A DNA stretch of 64,000 nt from Bradyrhizobium stylosanthis (lineage in GTDB: Bacteria > Pseudomonadota > Alphaproteobacteria > Rhizobiales > Xanthobacteraceae), in contig NZ_LVEM01000001.1 in NCBI RefSeq assembly GCF_001641335.1, positions 1,276,580-1,340,579 of the forward strand. The letters run 5' to 3'. A program made the translations under genes and the position numbers. Positions 8,827 to 17,764 of this stretch are shown piece by piece; the stretch's first letter is position 1; the number at the start of each line of letters is the position of its first letter. The notes under the pieces are model-generated. The model was given only the letters and a program-made list of their open reading frames with translations. It made no database searches and was not told the DNA's origin.

Positions 8827-10935
8827 TCAACCCGCGCCGATCAGCGGGATCGCCTCGTCCCGTTCGTAGAGATACAGGAGGCAGCGCAGCGCCTCGCCGC
8901 GCTCGCCCTTCAGCTTGGGATCGTCCTTGAGGATGCGCAGCGCCTCGTCTCTCGCCTGGGTGATGAGCTGGCCGTGGACCTCCGAGCGCGCGATGCGATA
9001 GCCGGGCAGGCCGCTCTGGCGGACGCCGAGCACGTCGCCTTCGCCGCGCAGCTTCAAATCTTCCTCGGCGATGCGGAAGCCGTCGGTGGTCTCGCGGATC
9101 ACCTTCAAGCGCGCTTTCGACATTTCGCCGAGCGGCTCGCCGTAGAGCAGGATGCAGGTCGAGGCCTCCGAGCCGCGCCCGATGCGGCCGCGCAGCTGGT
9201 GGAGCTGGGCAAGGCCGAACCGCTCGGCGTTCTCGATCACCATGATGGTGGCGGCCGGCACGTCGACGCCGACCTCGACCACCGTGGTCGCGACCAGCAG
9301 CCCGATCTCGTGGGCGGCGAACTGGCCCATCACGCGGTCCTTCTCGGTGCCCTTCATCTGGCCGTGGACGAGGCCGACGCGGTCGCCAAAACGCTTCTGC
9401 AGGCTCTCGAAACGCTTGGTCGCGTTGGTGAGGTGCTCGGTGCCCTCGGCCTCGGATTCCTCGACCAGCGGGCAGATCCAGTAGACCAGCTTGCCGGCTT
9501 CGAGCGCACGGCCGACACCTTCCATGACCTCGCTGATCCGGCTGATCGGCACGGCGCGGGTGTCGATCGGCTGGCGTCCCGCGGGCTTTTCGCGCAGCTC
9601 GGAAATGTCCATGTCGCCGAAATAGGTCAGCACCAGCGTGCGCGGGATCGGCGTTGCGCTCAGCACCAGCACGTCGACGGCTTCGCCCTTGGAGGTCAGC
9701 GCCAGCCGCTCGCGCACGCCAAAGCGGTGCTGCTCGTCGACGATGGCAAGCGCGAGGTCTTTGAAGATCACATCGTCCTGGATCAGTGCGTGGGTGCCGA
9801 CCAGGAGATCGATCTCGCCCTCGGCGAGCTGGGCGATGATCTCGCGCCGCTCCTTGCCCTTTTCGCGGCCGGTGAGGATCGCCACGCGCAGGCCGGCGCG
9901 CTCGGCGAGCGGGGCGATGGTCTTGATGTGCTGGCGCGCGAGGATCTCGGTCGGGGCCATCAGCGCGGCCTGCTTGCCGACCTCGGCCACCGCGGCAGCC
10001 GCGAGCAGCGCCACGACCGTCTTGCCCGAGCCGACGTCGCCCTGGAGCAGGCGCAGCATGCGCACCGGCTGTTGCAGATCGTTGGCGATCGCTGCTGCCG
10101 CGTCGCGCTGGGAGGTGGTCAATGCATAGGGCAGGGCGTCGATGATCTTGTGGCGCAGATGCCCGTCGCCGGCATTGCGCACGCCGGCGGGGCGGCGCAG
10201 TTGCGCGCGGATCAGGGCGAGTGCGAGCTGTCCGGCCAAGAGCTCGTCGAAGGCGAGGCGGGACCAGAACGGCCGGTCGGGCAGGATGTCGGTGAGCTCG
10301 ACCGGCTGGTGCACGCGGGTGAGGGCTTCCGCGATTGGCGGGAAGTGGCAGCGGCGCATCACTTCGGGGCTGATCCATTCCGGCAAGGCGGGCAGCTTCT
10401 GCAGCGCCTGCGTGATCGCGCGGCGGAGCGAGCCGAGCGCGAGGCCCTCCGTCAGCGGATAGACCGGGTCGATGCCGGAGAGTTTCGAGATCGCCTCCTC
10501 ATCCAGCACGCGGTCGGGATGCACGATCTGTGGGATGCCGTCATACATCTGCAGCGTGCCCGAGACGTAGCGCTTCTCGCCGACGGGCAGCAGCTTCTCG
10601 ACATAGCCGGGCTTGGCGCGGAAGAAGGTCAGCACGAGGTCGCCGGTATCGTCGCTGGCATAGACCAGATACGGCGCGCGCGCGTTGCGCGGCGGGGGCG
10701 GGCGGTGGCGGTCGACGGTCACCTCCAGCGTCACCATGGTTCCCTGCGCGGCGTCGCGGATCTTCGGCCGGGACCGGCGGTCGATGACCTGGCTCGGCAG
10801 ATGCAGCAAGAGGTCGACCAGCCGCGGCGTCTCGCTCCGGCTGAGCAGGTATTGCAGCAGCTTGTCCTGCTTCGGACCGACGCCGGCCAGGCTGGTCACG
10901 AGGGCAAACAGCGGATTGAGCAGGCTGGGGCGCAT
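8827..10935 (-). CDS. recG: ATP-dependent DNA helicase RecG
   Basis: A 702-residue protein when started at the ATG at 10935 (MRPSLLNPLFA). The frame stays open upstream, but that stretch is translated palindromic repeat, so it was excluded. It has an N-terminal wedge domain (TSLAGVGPKQDKLL), Walker A GDVGSGKTVVA, the DEQH box (IVDEQHRFGVRER), SATPIPRTL and the C-terminal QLRGRIGRGSEASTC. RecG remodels stalled replication forks and recombination intermediates. Order and motifs are complete, with no sign of damage. Confidence 0.97.
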   Translation of the reverse strand: MRPSLLNPLFALVTSLAGVGPKQDKLLQYLLSRSETPRLVDLLLHLPSQVIDRRSRPKIRDAAQGTMVTLEVTVDRHRPPPPRNARAPYLVYASDDTGDLVLTFFRAKPGYVEKLLPVGEKRYVSGTLQMYDGIPQIVHPDRVLDEEAISKLSGIDPVYPLTEGLALGSLRRAITQALQKLPALPEWISPEVMRRCHFPPIAEALTRVHQPVELTDILPDRPFWSRLAFDELLAGQLALALIRAQLRRPAGVRNAGDGHLRHKIIDALPYALTTSQRDAAAAIANDLQQPVRMLRLLQGDVGSGKTVVALLAAAAVAEVGKQAALMAPTEILARQHIKTIAPLAERAGLRVAILTGREKGKERREIIAQLAEGEIDLLVGTHALIQDDVIFKDLALAIVDEQHRFGVRERLALTSKGEAVDVLVLSATPIPRTLVLTYFGDMDISELREKPAGRQPIDTRAVPISRISEVMEGVGRALEAGKLVYWICPLVEESEAEGTEHLTNATKRFESLQKRFGDRVGLVHGQMKGTEKDRVMGQFAAHEIGLLVATTVVEVGVDVPAATIMVIENAERFGLAQLHQLRGRIGRGSEASTCILLYGEPLGEMSKARLKVIRETTDGFRIAEEDLKLRGEGDVLGVRQSGLPGYRIARSEVHGQLITQARDEALRILKDDPKLKGERGEALRCLLYLYERDEAIPLIGAG

Positions 10936-10947
10936 TCTCGCAACATT

Positions 10948-11022
10948 CGTCATGCGCGGGCTCGACCCGCGCATCCATCTTTTCAAGGAGGATGGATTGC
11001 CGGGTCAAGCCCGGCAATGACG
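10948..11022. repeat. Composite palindromic repeat, family B (double hairpin)
   Basis: Two GC-rich palindromes, ATGCGCGGGCTCGACCCGCG... (10952-10974) and ATTGCCGGGTCAAGCCCGGC... (10996-11018), are joined by a third inverted repeat (ATCCATC / GATGGAT). The whole can fold as a cruciform. It lies between recG and sdhE, which diverge, and would be transcribed as a leader of recG. Confidence 0.8.
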
Positions 11023-11128
11023 GTCCCCAAACAATTGCAAAAACAAAGGGCTGACACCGGCGGTCCCAATGGCTATATCAGCCCCGCCCGGCACGTCCGG
11101 GCTTTCTGCGTTTGACTGGATTTGAGAC

Positions 11129-11419
11129 ATGACGGGAACGACACGATCGAGCAGCGGGCTGGACGAGCGCCGCAAGCGGCTTCTGTTCCGCTGCTGGCAC
11201 CGCGGCACGCGCGAGATGGACCTGATCCTCGGCCGCTTCGCCGATGCCGAGATCGGCAACCTGTCCGACGCGGAGCTGACCGAGCTCGAGACCCTGCTCG
11301 AGGTCAACGATCCCGATCTCTATGCCGCCATCACCGGCGACAAGGTGCTGCCGGCCGACGTCACCGGCGCGCTGTTTGCCCGCATCAAGGCGTTCCCGAT
11401 TACGGACGGCAATCTATGA
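11129..11419 (+). CDS. sdhE: Succinate dehydrogenase assembly factor SdhE (DUF339)
   Basis: A 96-residue protein with the family hallmark RGTREMDLILG at about residues 25-35. The conserved RGxxE motif is needed for covalent flavinylation of SdhA. The rest is a small helical domain (DAELTELETLLEVNDPDLY) as expected. It ends in TGA overlapping the ATG of mfd (ATGA), so the two are translationally coupled. Confidence 0.93.
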   Translation: MTGTTRSSSGLDERRKRLLFRCWHRGTREMDLILGRFADAEIGNLSDAELTELETLLEVNDPDLYAAITGDKVLPADVTGALFARIKAFPITDGNL

Positions 11420-14400
11420 AAACGGGGATGAAGTCGCCGGCCGAGCTGCTCACGCCCGGCCGCGCGGTGACGCTTGCCAATGTGGCCGAGGGCGCGGAAG
11501 GCCTCGTCGTCTCCGATCTGGCGCGGGCGATCGCGGCGCGGCCGAAGAAGCCGGCCGTCAGCCTTGCCGTGGTCTGCCGCGACGGCGCGCGCATGCAGCA
11601 GCTCGAACGCGCGCTGCGGTTCTTTTCGCCCGATCTGCCGGTGCTGACCTTCCCGGCCTGGGACTGCCAGCCCTATGACCGCGTCTCGCCGCATGGCGGC
11701 ATCCTCGCCCAGCGCCTGACCACGCTGGCGCGGCTGGCCCCGCTCACCGGCAGCGACAAGCCGCTGATCGTGCTGACCACGGTGAACGCCGTGGTGCAGC
11801 GCGTGCCCGCGCGCGAGCTGGTCGCGGCGCAGGCGCTGTCGGTTGCCCCGGGCAATGTGGTGCCGATGGACACCGTCGTCGCCTGGCTGGAGCACAACGG
11901 CTACAACCGCTCCTCGACCGTGCGCGAGCCCGGCGAATACGCCGTGCGCGGCGGCATCCTCGACCTGTTTCCCGCCGGCCTCGAGCAGCCGGTCCGCTTC
12001 GACTTCTTCGGCGACAGCCTGGAATCGATCCGCTCCTTCGATGCCGAGACCCAGCGCACGATGCTCGACATGCGCTCGCTCGATCTGGTGCCGGTCTCCG
12101 AATTCCAGCTCGTCACCGACACCATCCGCCGTTTCCGCATGGGCTATGTCGCCGAGTTCGGCGCGCCCGAGCGCGATGATGCGCTGTACGAGGCCGTCAG
12201 CGAGGGCCGCCGCCATCCCGGCATGGAGCACTGGCTGCCGCTGTTCCAGGACCGCATGGACACGCTGTTCGACTATCTGCAAGGGGCAGTCGTCGCGATC
12301 GAGCCGCAGGCCGAGGACGCGGTCCGCGAGCGCTTCAAGCAGATCCAGGACTATTACGAGGCCAGGCGCGATGCGATGGAGCATCCCGGCGGCGGCGCCA
12401 TCTACAAGCCGCTGCCCCCGGACCGGCTCTATCTGACCGACGCGGAATGGACCAAGCGCCTCGGCGACATTCCGCTGGCGCGGCTGACGGCATTCTCGGT
12501 GCCGACCGACGGCATCAGCGTCGTCGATGCCGGCGCGCGCAAGGGCCGCGATTTCGCGCCGGAGCGCAACGACTCCACCGTCAACGTGTTCGAGTCCGTC
12601 GTCAGCCACGTGATGGCACTGCAGGCCCAGCGCAAGAAGGTCGTGATCGCGCTCTGGAGCGAAGGCTCGCGCGACCGCATGACCTCGATGTTGCGCGACC
12701 ACAAGCTGACCCACACCACCAGCGTCAATTCCTGGCGGACGGTGCAGGCGACCCCGCGCAACGAGACCATGCTCGCCGTACTCGGCCTCGAGAGCGGTTT
12801 CGAGACCGACGAGATCGCGCTGATCAGCGAGCAGGACATTCTGGGCGACCGCCTGGTGCGGCCGCGCAAGGCGAGCCGCAAGCTCGACAATTTCATCTCG
12901 GAGGTGACGAGCCTCACCGCCGGCGACATCGTCGTCCATGTCGATCACGGCATCGGCCGCTTCATCGGCCTGCAGACGCTGGACGTTGCCGGCGCGCCGC
13001 ACGACTGCCTCGAGCTGCATTACGCCGCCGAGACCAAGCTGTTCCTGCCGGTCGAGAACATCGAGCTGCTGTCGCGCTACGGCTCCGACCAGACCACGGT
13101 CGAGCTCGATCGCCTCGGCGGCTCCGGCTGGCAGACCCGCAAAGCGAAGCTGAAGAACCGCATCCGCGAGATCGCGGGCGAGCTGATCAAGATCGCTGCC
13201 GCGCGCCATCTGCACGAAGCGCCCAAGCTTCCGGTGCAGCAGGGTCTCTACGACGAGTTCTGTGCGCGCTTCCCCTATGACGAGACCGAGGACCAGCTCG
13301 GCGCGATCGAATCCACCCTGAAGGATCTCGAGCTCGGCCGACCCATGGACCGCCTGATCTGCGGCGACGTCGGCTTCGGCAAGACCGAGGTGGCGCTCCG
13401 CGCCGCGTTTGCCGTTGCGCTCGAAGGCAAGCAGGTCGCGGTCGTGGTCCCGACCACGCTTTTGGCGCGCCAGCATGCAAAGACCTTCACCGAGCGTTTC
13501 AAGGGCTTTCCGGTGAACGTGGCGCAGGCCTCGCGCCTGATCGCAACCAAGGAGCTGAACCAGGTCAAGAAGGGCATCGCAGACGGGTCGGTGGACATCG
13601 TCGTCGGCACGCATGCGTTGCTGGGGAAAGCCATCAAGTTCCGCGATCTCGGCCTCGTCATCGTCGACGAGGAGCAGCATTTCGGCGTCACCCACAAGGA
13701 GCGGCTGAAGGCGCTGCGCTCCGAGGTGCACGTGCTGACGCTGTCGGCAACGCCGATCCCGCGCACGCTGCAGCTGGCGCTGACCGGCGTGCGCGAGCTC
13801 TCGATCATCGCATCGCCCCCCGTCGATCGCCTGGCGGTCCGCACCTTCGTCGCCCCGCACGATCCGCTGATGATCCGCGAGGCGCTGCTGCGCGAGCGCT
13901 ATCGCGGCGGCCAGGCGTTCTACGTGGTGCCGCGCATCGACGACCTCGCCGAGGTCAAGGACTTCCTCGACAAGAACGTGCCGGAGATGAAGGTCGCGGT
14001 CGCGCACGGCCAGATGCCGCCCGCCGTGATCGAGGACATCATGACCGCGTTCTACGACGGCAAGTTCGACATCCTCTTGTCCACCACGATCGTGGAGTCC
14101 GGCCTCGACATCCCCAACGCCAACACGCTGATCGTGCACCGCGCCGACATGTTCGGTCTCGCCCAGCTCTACCAGCTCCGCGGTCGCGTCGGCCGCTCCA
14201 AGCTACGGGCCTACGCACTGTTCACGCTGCCGGCGCAGCAGAAGATCACGGCGCAGGCCGAGCGCCGGCTCACCGTGCTGCAATCGCTGGAGACGCTGGG
14301 GGCAGGCTTCCAGCTCGCATCGCACGACCTCGACATCCGCGGCGCCGGCAATCTGCTCGGCGAGGAGCAGTCGGGCCACATCAAGGAGGTCGGCTTCGAG

Positions 14401-14934
14401 CTCTATCAATCGATGCTGGAGGAGGCGATCGTCAATCTCAAGGCCGGCGTGTCCGAGCCCGCGGCCGACCGCTGGTCGCCGTCGATCACCATCGGCATGC
14501 CCGTGCTCATTCCGGAGGATTACGTCAGCGATCTCTCGGTGCGGCTGTCGCTGTACCGGCGTCTCGCCGATCTCGACACCGAGGAGGAAATCGAGAACTT
14601 CGGCGCCGAGATGCGCGACCGCTTCGGCGTGCTGCCGGACGAGGTGCGCTACCTGTTCAAGGTCGCCGCGATCAAGGCGTTCTGCCGCCGGGCCAATGTC
14701 GAGAAGATCGACGCCGGCCCGAAGGGAGCCGTCATCGTCTTCCGCGACAATTCCTTCGCCTATCCCGATCGCCTCGTCACCTTCATCCGCAGCTACGGCC
14801 AGGCCGCCAAGGTGCGGCCCGACATGAAGGTGGTATTTTTACAGGACTGGGAGACGCCAGAGGAGCGGCTGGCCGGAACCACCGAGATCATGCGGCAGCT
14901 GGCGCAGCTCGCCGAGAGCAAGAAGGCGGCGTAG
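11416..14934 (+). CDS. mfd: Transcription-repair coupling factor Mfd
   Basis: A 1172-residue protein, normal for Mfd. The start ATG at 11416 overlaps the sdhE stop. Domains in order: UvrB-homology N-terminal region (PAWDCQPYDRVSPH, REPGEYAVRGGILDLFP), RNA-polymerase-interacting domain (GDIVVHVDHGIGRF), and the RecG-like translocase with Walker A GDVGFGKTEVALRAAF, DEEQHFG, SATPIPRTL and QLRGRVGRS. The C-terminal TRCF domain follows (IGMPVLIPEDYV, LYRRLADL). Mfd displaces stalled RNA polymerase and recruits UvrA to lesions. Nothing is missing. Confidence 0.98.
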   Translation: MKTGMKSPAELLTPGRAVTLANVAEGAEGLVVSDLARAIAARPKKPAVSLAVVCRDGARMQQLERALRFFSPDLPVLTFPAWDCQPYDRVSPHGGILAQRLTTLARLAPLTGSDKPLIVLTTVNAVVQRVPARELVAAQALSVAPGNVVPMDTVVAWLEHNGYNRSSTVREPGEYAVRGGILDLFPAGLEQPVRFDFFGDSLESIRSFDAETQRTMLDMRSLDLVPVSEFQLVTDTIRRFRMGYVAEFGAPERDDALYEAVSEGRRHPGMEHWLPLFQDRMDTLFDYLQGAVVAIEPQAEDAVRERFKQIQDYYEARRDAMEHPGGGAIYKPLPPDRLYLTDAEWTKRLGDIPLARLTAFSVPTDGISVVDAGARKGRDFAPERNDSTVNVFESVVSHVMALQAQRKKVVIALWSEGSRDRMTSMLRDHKLTHTTSVNSWRTVQATPRNETMLAVLGLESGFETDEIALISEQDILGDRLVRPRKASRKLDNFISEVTSLTAGDIVVHVDHGIGRFIGLQTLDVAGAPHDCLELHYAAETKLFLPVENIELLSRYGSDQTTVELDRLGGSGWQTRKAKLKNRIREIAGELIKIAAARHLHEAPKLPVQQGLYDEFCARFPYDETEDQLGAIESTLKDLELGRPMDRLICGDVGFGKTEVALRAAFAVALEGKQVAVVVPTTLLARQHAKTFTERFKGFPVNVAQASRLIATKELNQVKKGIADGSVDIVVGTHALLGKAIKFRDLGLVIVDEEQHFGVTHKERLKALRSEVHVLTLSATPIPRTLQLALTGVRELSIIASPPVDRLAVRTFVAPHDPLMIREALLRERYRGGQAFYVVPRIDDLAEVKDFLDKNVPEMKVAVAHGQMPPAVIEDIMTAFYDGKFDILLSTTIVESGLDIPNANTLIVHRADMFGLAQLYQLRGRVGRSKLRAYALFTLPAQQKITAQAERRLTVLQSLETLGAGFQLASHDLDIRGAGNLLGEEQSGHIKEVGFELYQSMLEEAIVNLKAGVSEPAADRWSPSITIGMPVLIPEDYVSDLSVRLSLYRRLADLDTEEEIENFGAEMRDRFGVLPDEVRYLFKVAAIKAFCRRANVEKIDAGPKGAVIVFRDNSFAYPDRLVTFIRSYGQAAKVRPDMKVVFLQDWETPEERLAGTTEIMRQLAQLAESKKAA

Positions 14935-15149
14935 AGGCTCTCCTGGGCCGCTGAAGAGGTATTTGGACACAATTACAGCGACATATGGCCACTTGCGGAA
15001 TGATCGAGCAACAGCCATGTTCGATCCATCGAGCTCGGGCCGAAACGAATCGGCCCGTTCATGGAGCTTCTGGTTCGTGCGCCCCGCGACTGGTTTACCG
15101 GCCGCGGGTTTTTTGTACCCGCCCAACTGAAACTGATGAGGTCGCAAGC

Positions 15150-16340
15150 GTGTCTATCAATATCGGTTCAGGCCCGGACAATGACGACGAGCACGACGAC
15201 GTCATGTATCCTCAGGTCCTGCCGTTTGTCCTGGTTCACGCGGGATGCTTCGCGGCGATCTGGTCAGGTATCTCGTGGCAGGCCGTGACGATCTGTGTGG
15301 CCCTGTACTGGCTGCGCATGTTCGGGATCACGGCCGGCTATCATCGCTACTTCTCGCATCGCTCCTACGCGACCAGCCGGGTGTTTCAGTTCATCCTGGC
15401 TTTCCTGGCCCAGAGCAGCGCCCAGAAGAGCGTGCTGTGGTGGGCCGCCAAGCATCGGCACCATCATCTTCATTCCGACACGGCGCATGACGTGCATTCG
15501 CCCCGGCACAAGGGCTTCCTCTACAGCCATGTCAGCTGGATCTTCTACCGTCAGCACGATGCAACCGACCTCGTGAAGGTCTCGGACCTCGCGTCCTATC
15601 CCGAGCTGATGTGGCTGCACCGGCTGGAGCTGCTGCCGGCGTTCGTGCTCGCGGGCCTCTGCTTCCTCGTCGCCGGCTGGTCGGGGCTCGTGGTCGGATT
15701 CCTCTGGAGCACCGTGCTGGTGTATCACGCCACGTTCTGCATCAACTCGCTCGCGCATGTTCACGGACGCAAGCGCTATGTGACCGGCGACGACTCCCGC
15801 AACAACTGGCTGCTCGCGCTCTTCACCATGGGCGAAGGCTGGCACAACAACCATCACGCCTATCAGGCCAGCGCGCGGCAAGGCTTCTACTGGTATGAGA
15901 TCGATCTGACCTATTACATCCTGGTGGTCCTGTCGTGGCTCGGCATCGTCCGGGATTTGAAGACGCCGCCCAAGCTGGTCCTGCGCAACGAGCATCGGCT
16001 GGGATCGCGCGCGGTCAAGCAGGCGGCCGAGCAGCTCGCGGCCCGCTTCAACCCTGAGCACATCGCGCACGCGATCAGGACGTCGATCCACGAGACCGAA
16101 TTGTCGGTGCGGGATACGCTTGTTCAGTTGCAGCACCACGCCGATCTGCGCCTCGCCAGCATGCCGACGCGCGAGCAGCTGCTGGCCGAAGCCCAGCGCA
16201 TGTTCGCCAAGACGATCTCGCTCGACGACATCGTCGACCGCGCCCACGAGCTTCTGAACGAGACCGTTGGCTTTCTCCTGGCCGCTCCTGCGCCTGCTCT
16301 GGCGACCAGCGCGCAACCGGTAACAAAGGGCAACGGCTAG
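15150..16340 (+). CDS. Membrane fatty acid desaturase (stearoyl-CoA delta-9 type)
   Basis: A 396-residue protein. I chose GTG at 15150, preceded by a GAGG ribosome site 8-9 nt upstream; the longer open frame lacks a plausible start (ATG 15204 is an alternative). The three histidine boxes of di-iron desaturases are present: HRYFSH, HRHHH and HNNHH. Several hydrophobic segments lie between them. About 110 C-terminal residues after the last box form an unusual helical, Ala-rich extension. The predicted role is adding a cis double bond to saturated acyl chains, affecting membrane fluidity. Confidence 0.88.
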   Translation: MSINIGSGPDNDDEHDDVMYPQVLPFVLVHAGCFAAIWSGISWQAVTICVALYWLRMFGITAGYHRYFSHRSYATSRVFQFILAFLAQSSAQKSVLWWAAKHRHHHLHSDTAHDVHSPRHKGFLYSHVSWIFYRQHDATDLVKVSDLASYPELMWLHRLELLPAFVLAGLCFLVAGWSGLVVGFLWSTVLVYHATFCINSLAHVHGRKRYVTGDDSRNNWLLALFTMGEGWHNNHHAYQASARQGFYWYEIDLTYYILVVLSWLGIVRDLKTPPKLVLRNEHRLGSRAVKQAAEQLAARFNPEHIAHAIRTSIHETELSVRDTLVQLQHHADLRLASMPTREQLLAEAQRMFAKTISLDDIVDRAHELLNETVGFLLAAPAPALATSAQPVTKGNG

Positions 16341-16348
16341 CGCGCACT

Positions 16349-16441
16349 GCCGTAGGGTGGGCAAAGCGAAGCGTGCCCACGGCTTTCGTCGTTGTTGAAG
16401 ATGGTGGGTAGGGCGCCGCGCGCCTTTGCCCACCCTACGGC
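16349..16441. repeat. Palindromic repeat, family C (GTAGGGTGGGCAAAGCG type), copy 1
   Basis: The outer arms GCCGTAGGGTGGGCAAAG (16349-16366) and CTTTGCCCACCCTACGGC (16424-16441) are perfect inverted complements. The inner part contains GCGTGCCCAC and GGTGGGTAGGGC. A second copy lies at 39705-39795. It separates the convergent desaturase and GGDEF-like genes. Confidence 0.88.
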
Positions 16442-16454
16442 AGCGAGCTTGGGG

Positions 16455-17678
16455 TTACGACGCCGCCCTCGACGCGTCAGCCGACAGCCGGGCCAGCAGC
16501 GACCTTGCCGTATCCGACGGCGACAGCGAGTCCACGCTGACCACGGGATCGCTGCGCATCTCGTGCTTGCCGTTCGAGGTGTGCCGCATCACCGCCGACA
16601 AACGCCGGGCGATCATGTGCGCCGTGCGGAAGTCGGTTTCCGCAAACACGACGATAACCGAACCATCCTTCTGTGCTGCGCCAAAATCCATCTGCCGCAT
16701 CAGGCGGCTGAGGATGCGCGCGGCATCGAGCTGGGCGCGGGGATTGTTGGGATCGAAGGCGAAGCGTGCCACCGACAGGCCGCCGCCGCGGGCGAGCGCC
16801 TGCTCGACCGCCTTGGCGAAGTCGCGGGCGAAGGCTTCCGTCGTCAGGAGGCCGCTGCGCGGGTCGAGCCAGCCGCCGGCGTCGATCGAACGCAGCGTGC
16901 GGCTCAGTTGCGCTTCCATCGCGTGCTGGCGGATCAGCGGCAGCGCATTGGCGGCGACCTTCGCCGGTTCGCCCACGATCAGCTCGAGATTGGGCAGGTC
17001 GTAGCTCTGCACCAGCTGGTGCGCGGTGACGACGACGGGCAGGGTGCGGAAGCGGGTGTCCTCGGCGAGCACCGTCAGGAAGGCGTCGGTCACGCGCGCG
17101 GTGAACCCTTCGGCGAGCACGACGCCGTCAATGTCGCGGGTGTTGAGATGCTTGGCCGCGGCCTCGATCGAGAGCGCGCCGACCACGCCGACGCGCTCGC
17201 CGAGCGCGACGGAGAGGGCGGGATAGGCCGCACCGCGGCCGATCAGCAGCACGGTGGCATCGCGCGACGGGTCGCCCTCGGGCAGCGCGACCTTCGCCTC
17301 GGGCAGCCGGCGCAGCATGGTCGAATGCAGGGTGCGGACGCGGAGCGCGGCGCGCAGCCGCGCGCTCAGGCGGTCGGGCTGGCCGCCGCGCGAGGCGAAG
17401 GGCAGGGCGTTGGGCGGCAGTGCCCCCGGCGCATCCAGGGCCACGAAGGGCAGGTAAGGCGATTGGTCAGCGATCTTCCTGGCGAGCGGCGCCAGATACG
17501 GCTCGTGCCCGCCTTGCATCGCGGCGAGCACCGCGGCCGGCTGCACCTGCTCGACCGCGCGCGCTGCGCTGGCCCAGTCGGTGTCGATCACGGGGAAGAG
17601 CCGGGCCTCATCCAGCGCCGCAACGAAGGCGGGGCGCTCGGCATTGGACACAAACAGGATCGGGCCCGCCTGGGACAT
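16455..17678 (-). CDS. Receiver-like / degenerate GGDEF domain protein
   Basis: A 407-residue protein from the ATG at 17678 (MSQAGPILFVSN). The N-terminal half looks like two receiver-like folds (ILFVSNAERPAFV; VLLIGRGAAYPAL). The C-terminal region has the GGDEF-domain pattern (LDPRSGLLTTEAFARDF, SVARFAFD, ARILSRLMRQMD), but the catalytic GGDEF site reads KDGSV. It is therefore probably not a diguanylate cyclase. It may be a structural or allosteric regulator. It reads towards the repeat and lies 86 bp downstream of the acyl-CoA-synthetase-like gene on the same strand. Confidence 0.75.
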   Translation of the reverse strand: MSQAGPILFVSNAERPAFVAALDEARLFPVIDTDWASAARAVEQVQPAAVLAAMQGGHEPYLAPLARKIADQSPYLPFVALDAPGALPPNALPFASRGGQPDRLSARLRAALRVRTLHSTMLRRLPEAKVALPEGDPSRDATVLLIGRGAAYPALSVALGERVGVVGALSIEAAAKHLNTRDIDGVVLAEGFTARVTDAFLTVLAEDTRFRTLPVVVTAHQLVQSYDLPNLELIVGEPAKVAANALPLIRQHAMEAQLSRTLRSIDAGGWLDPRSGLLTTEAFARDFAKAVEQALARGGGLSVARFAFDPNNPRAQLDAARILSRLMRQMDFGAAQKDGSVIVVFAETDFRTAHMIARRLSAVMRHTSNGKHEMRSDPVVSVDSLSPSDTARSLLARLSADASRAAS

Positions 17679-17764
17679 TCGGAAACTCTGACTCGCGCAA
17701 CAGGTGTCGCGCAATCTAGTCCGGTCGCCTTAATGCGGCGTCAATGGAACCGGCGAAACTGCGC

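Noticed and set aside
11320..14139. A 939-codon open frame on the minus strand
   Set aside because: It lies entirely opposite mfd and has the His/Asp/Arg-rich composition typical of antisense frames in GC-rich genes; mfd is unambiguous.
14985..15149. N-terminal extension of the desaturase
   Set aside because: The added 55 residues have no conserved features, and the GTG at 15150 has a good ribosome site.
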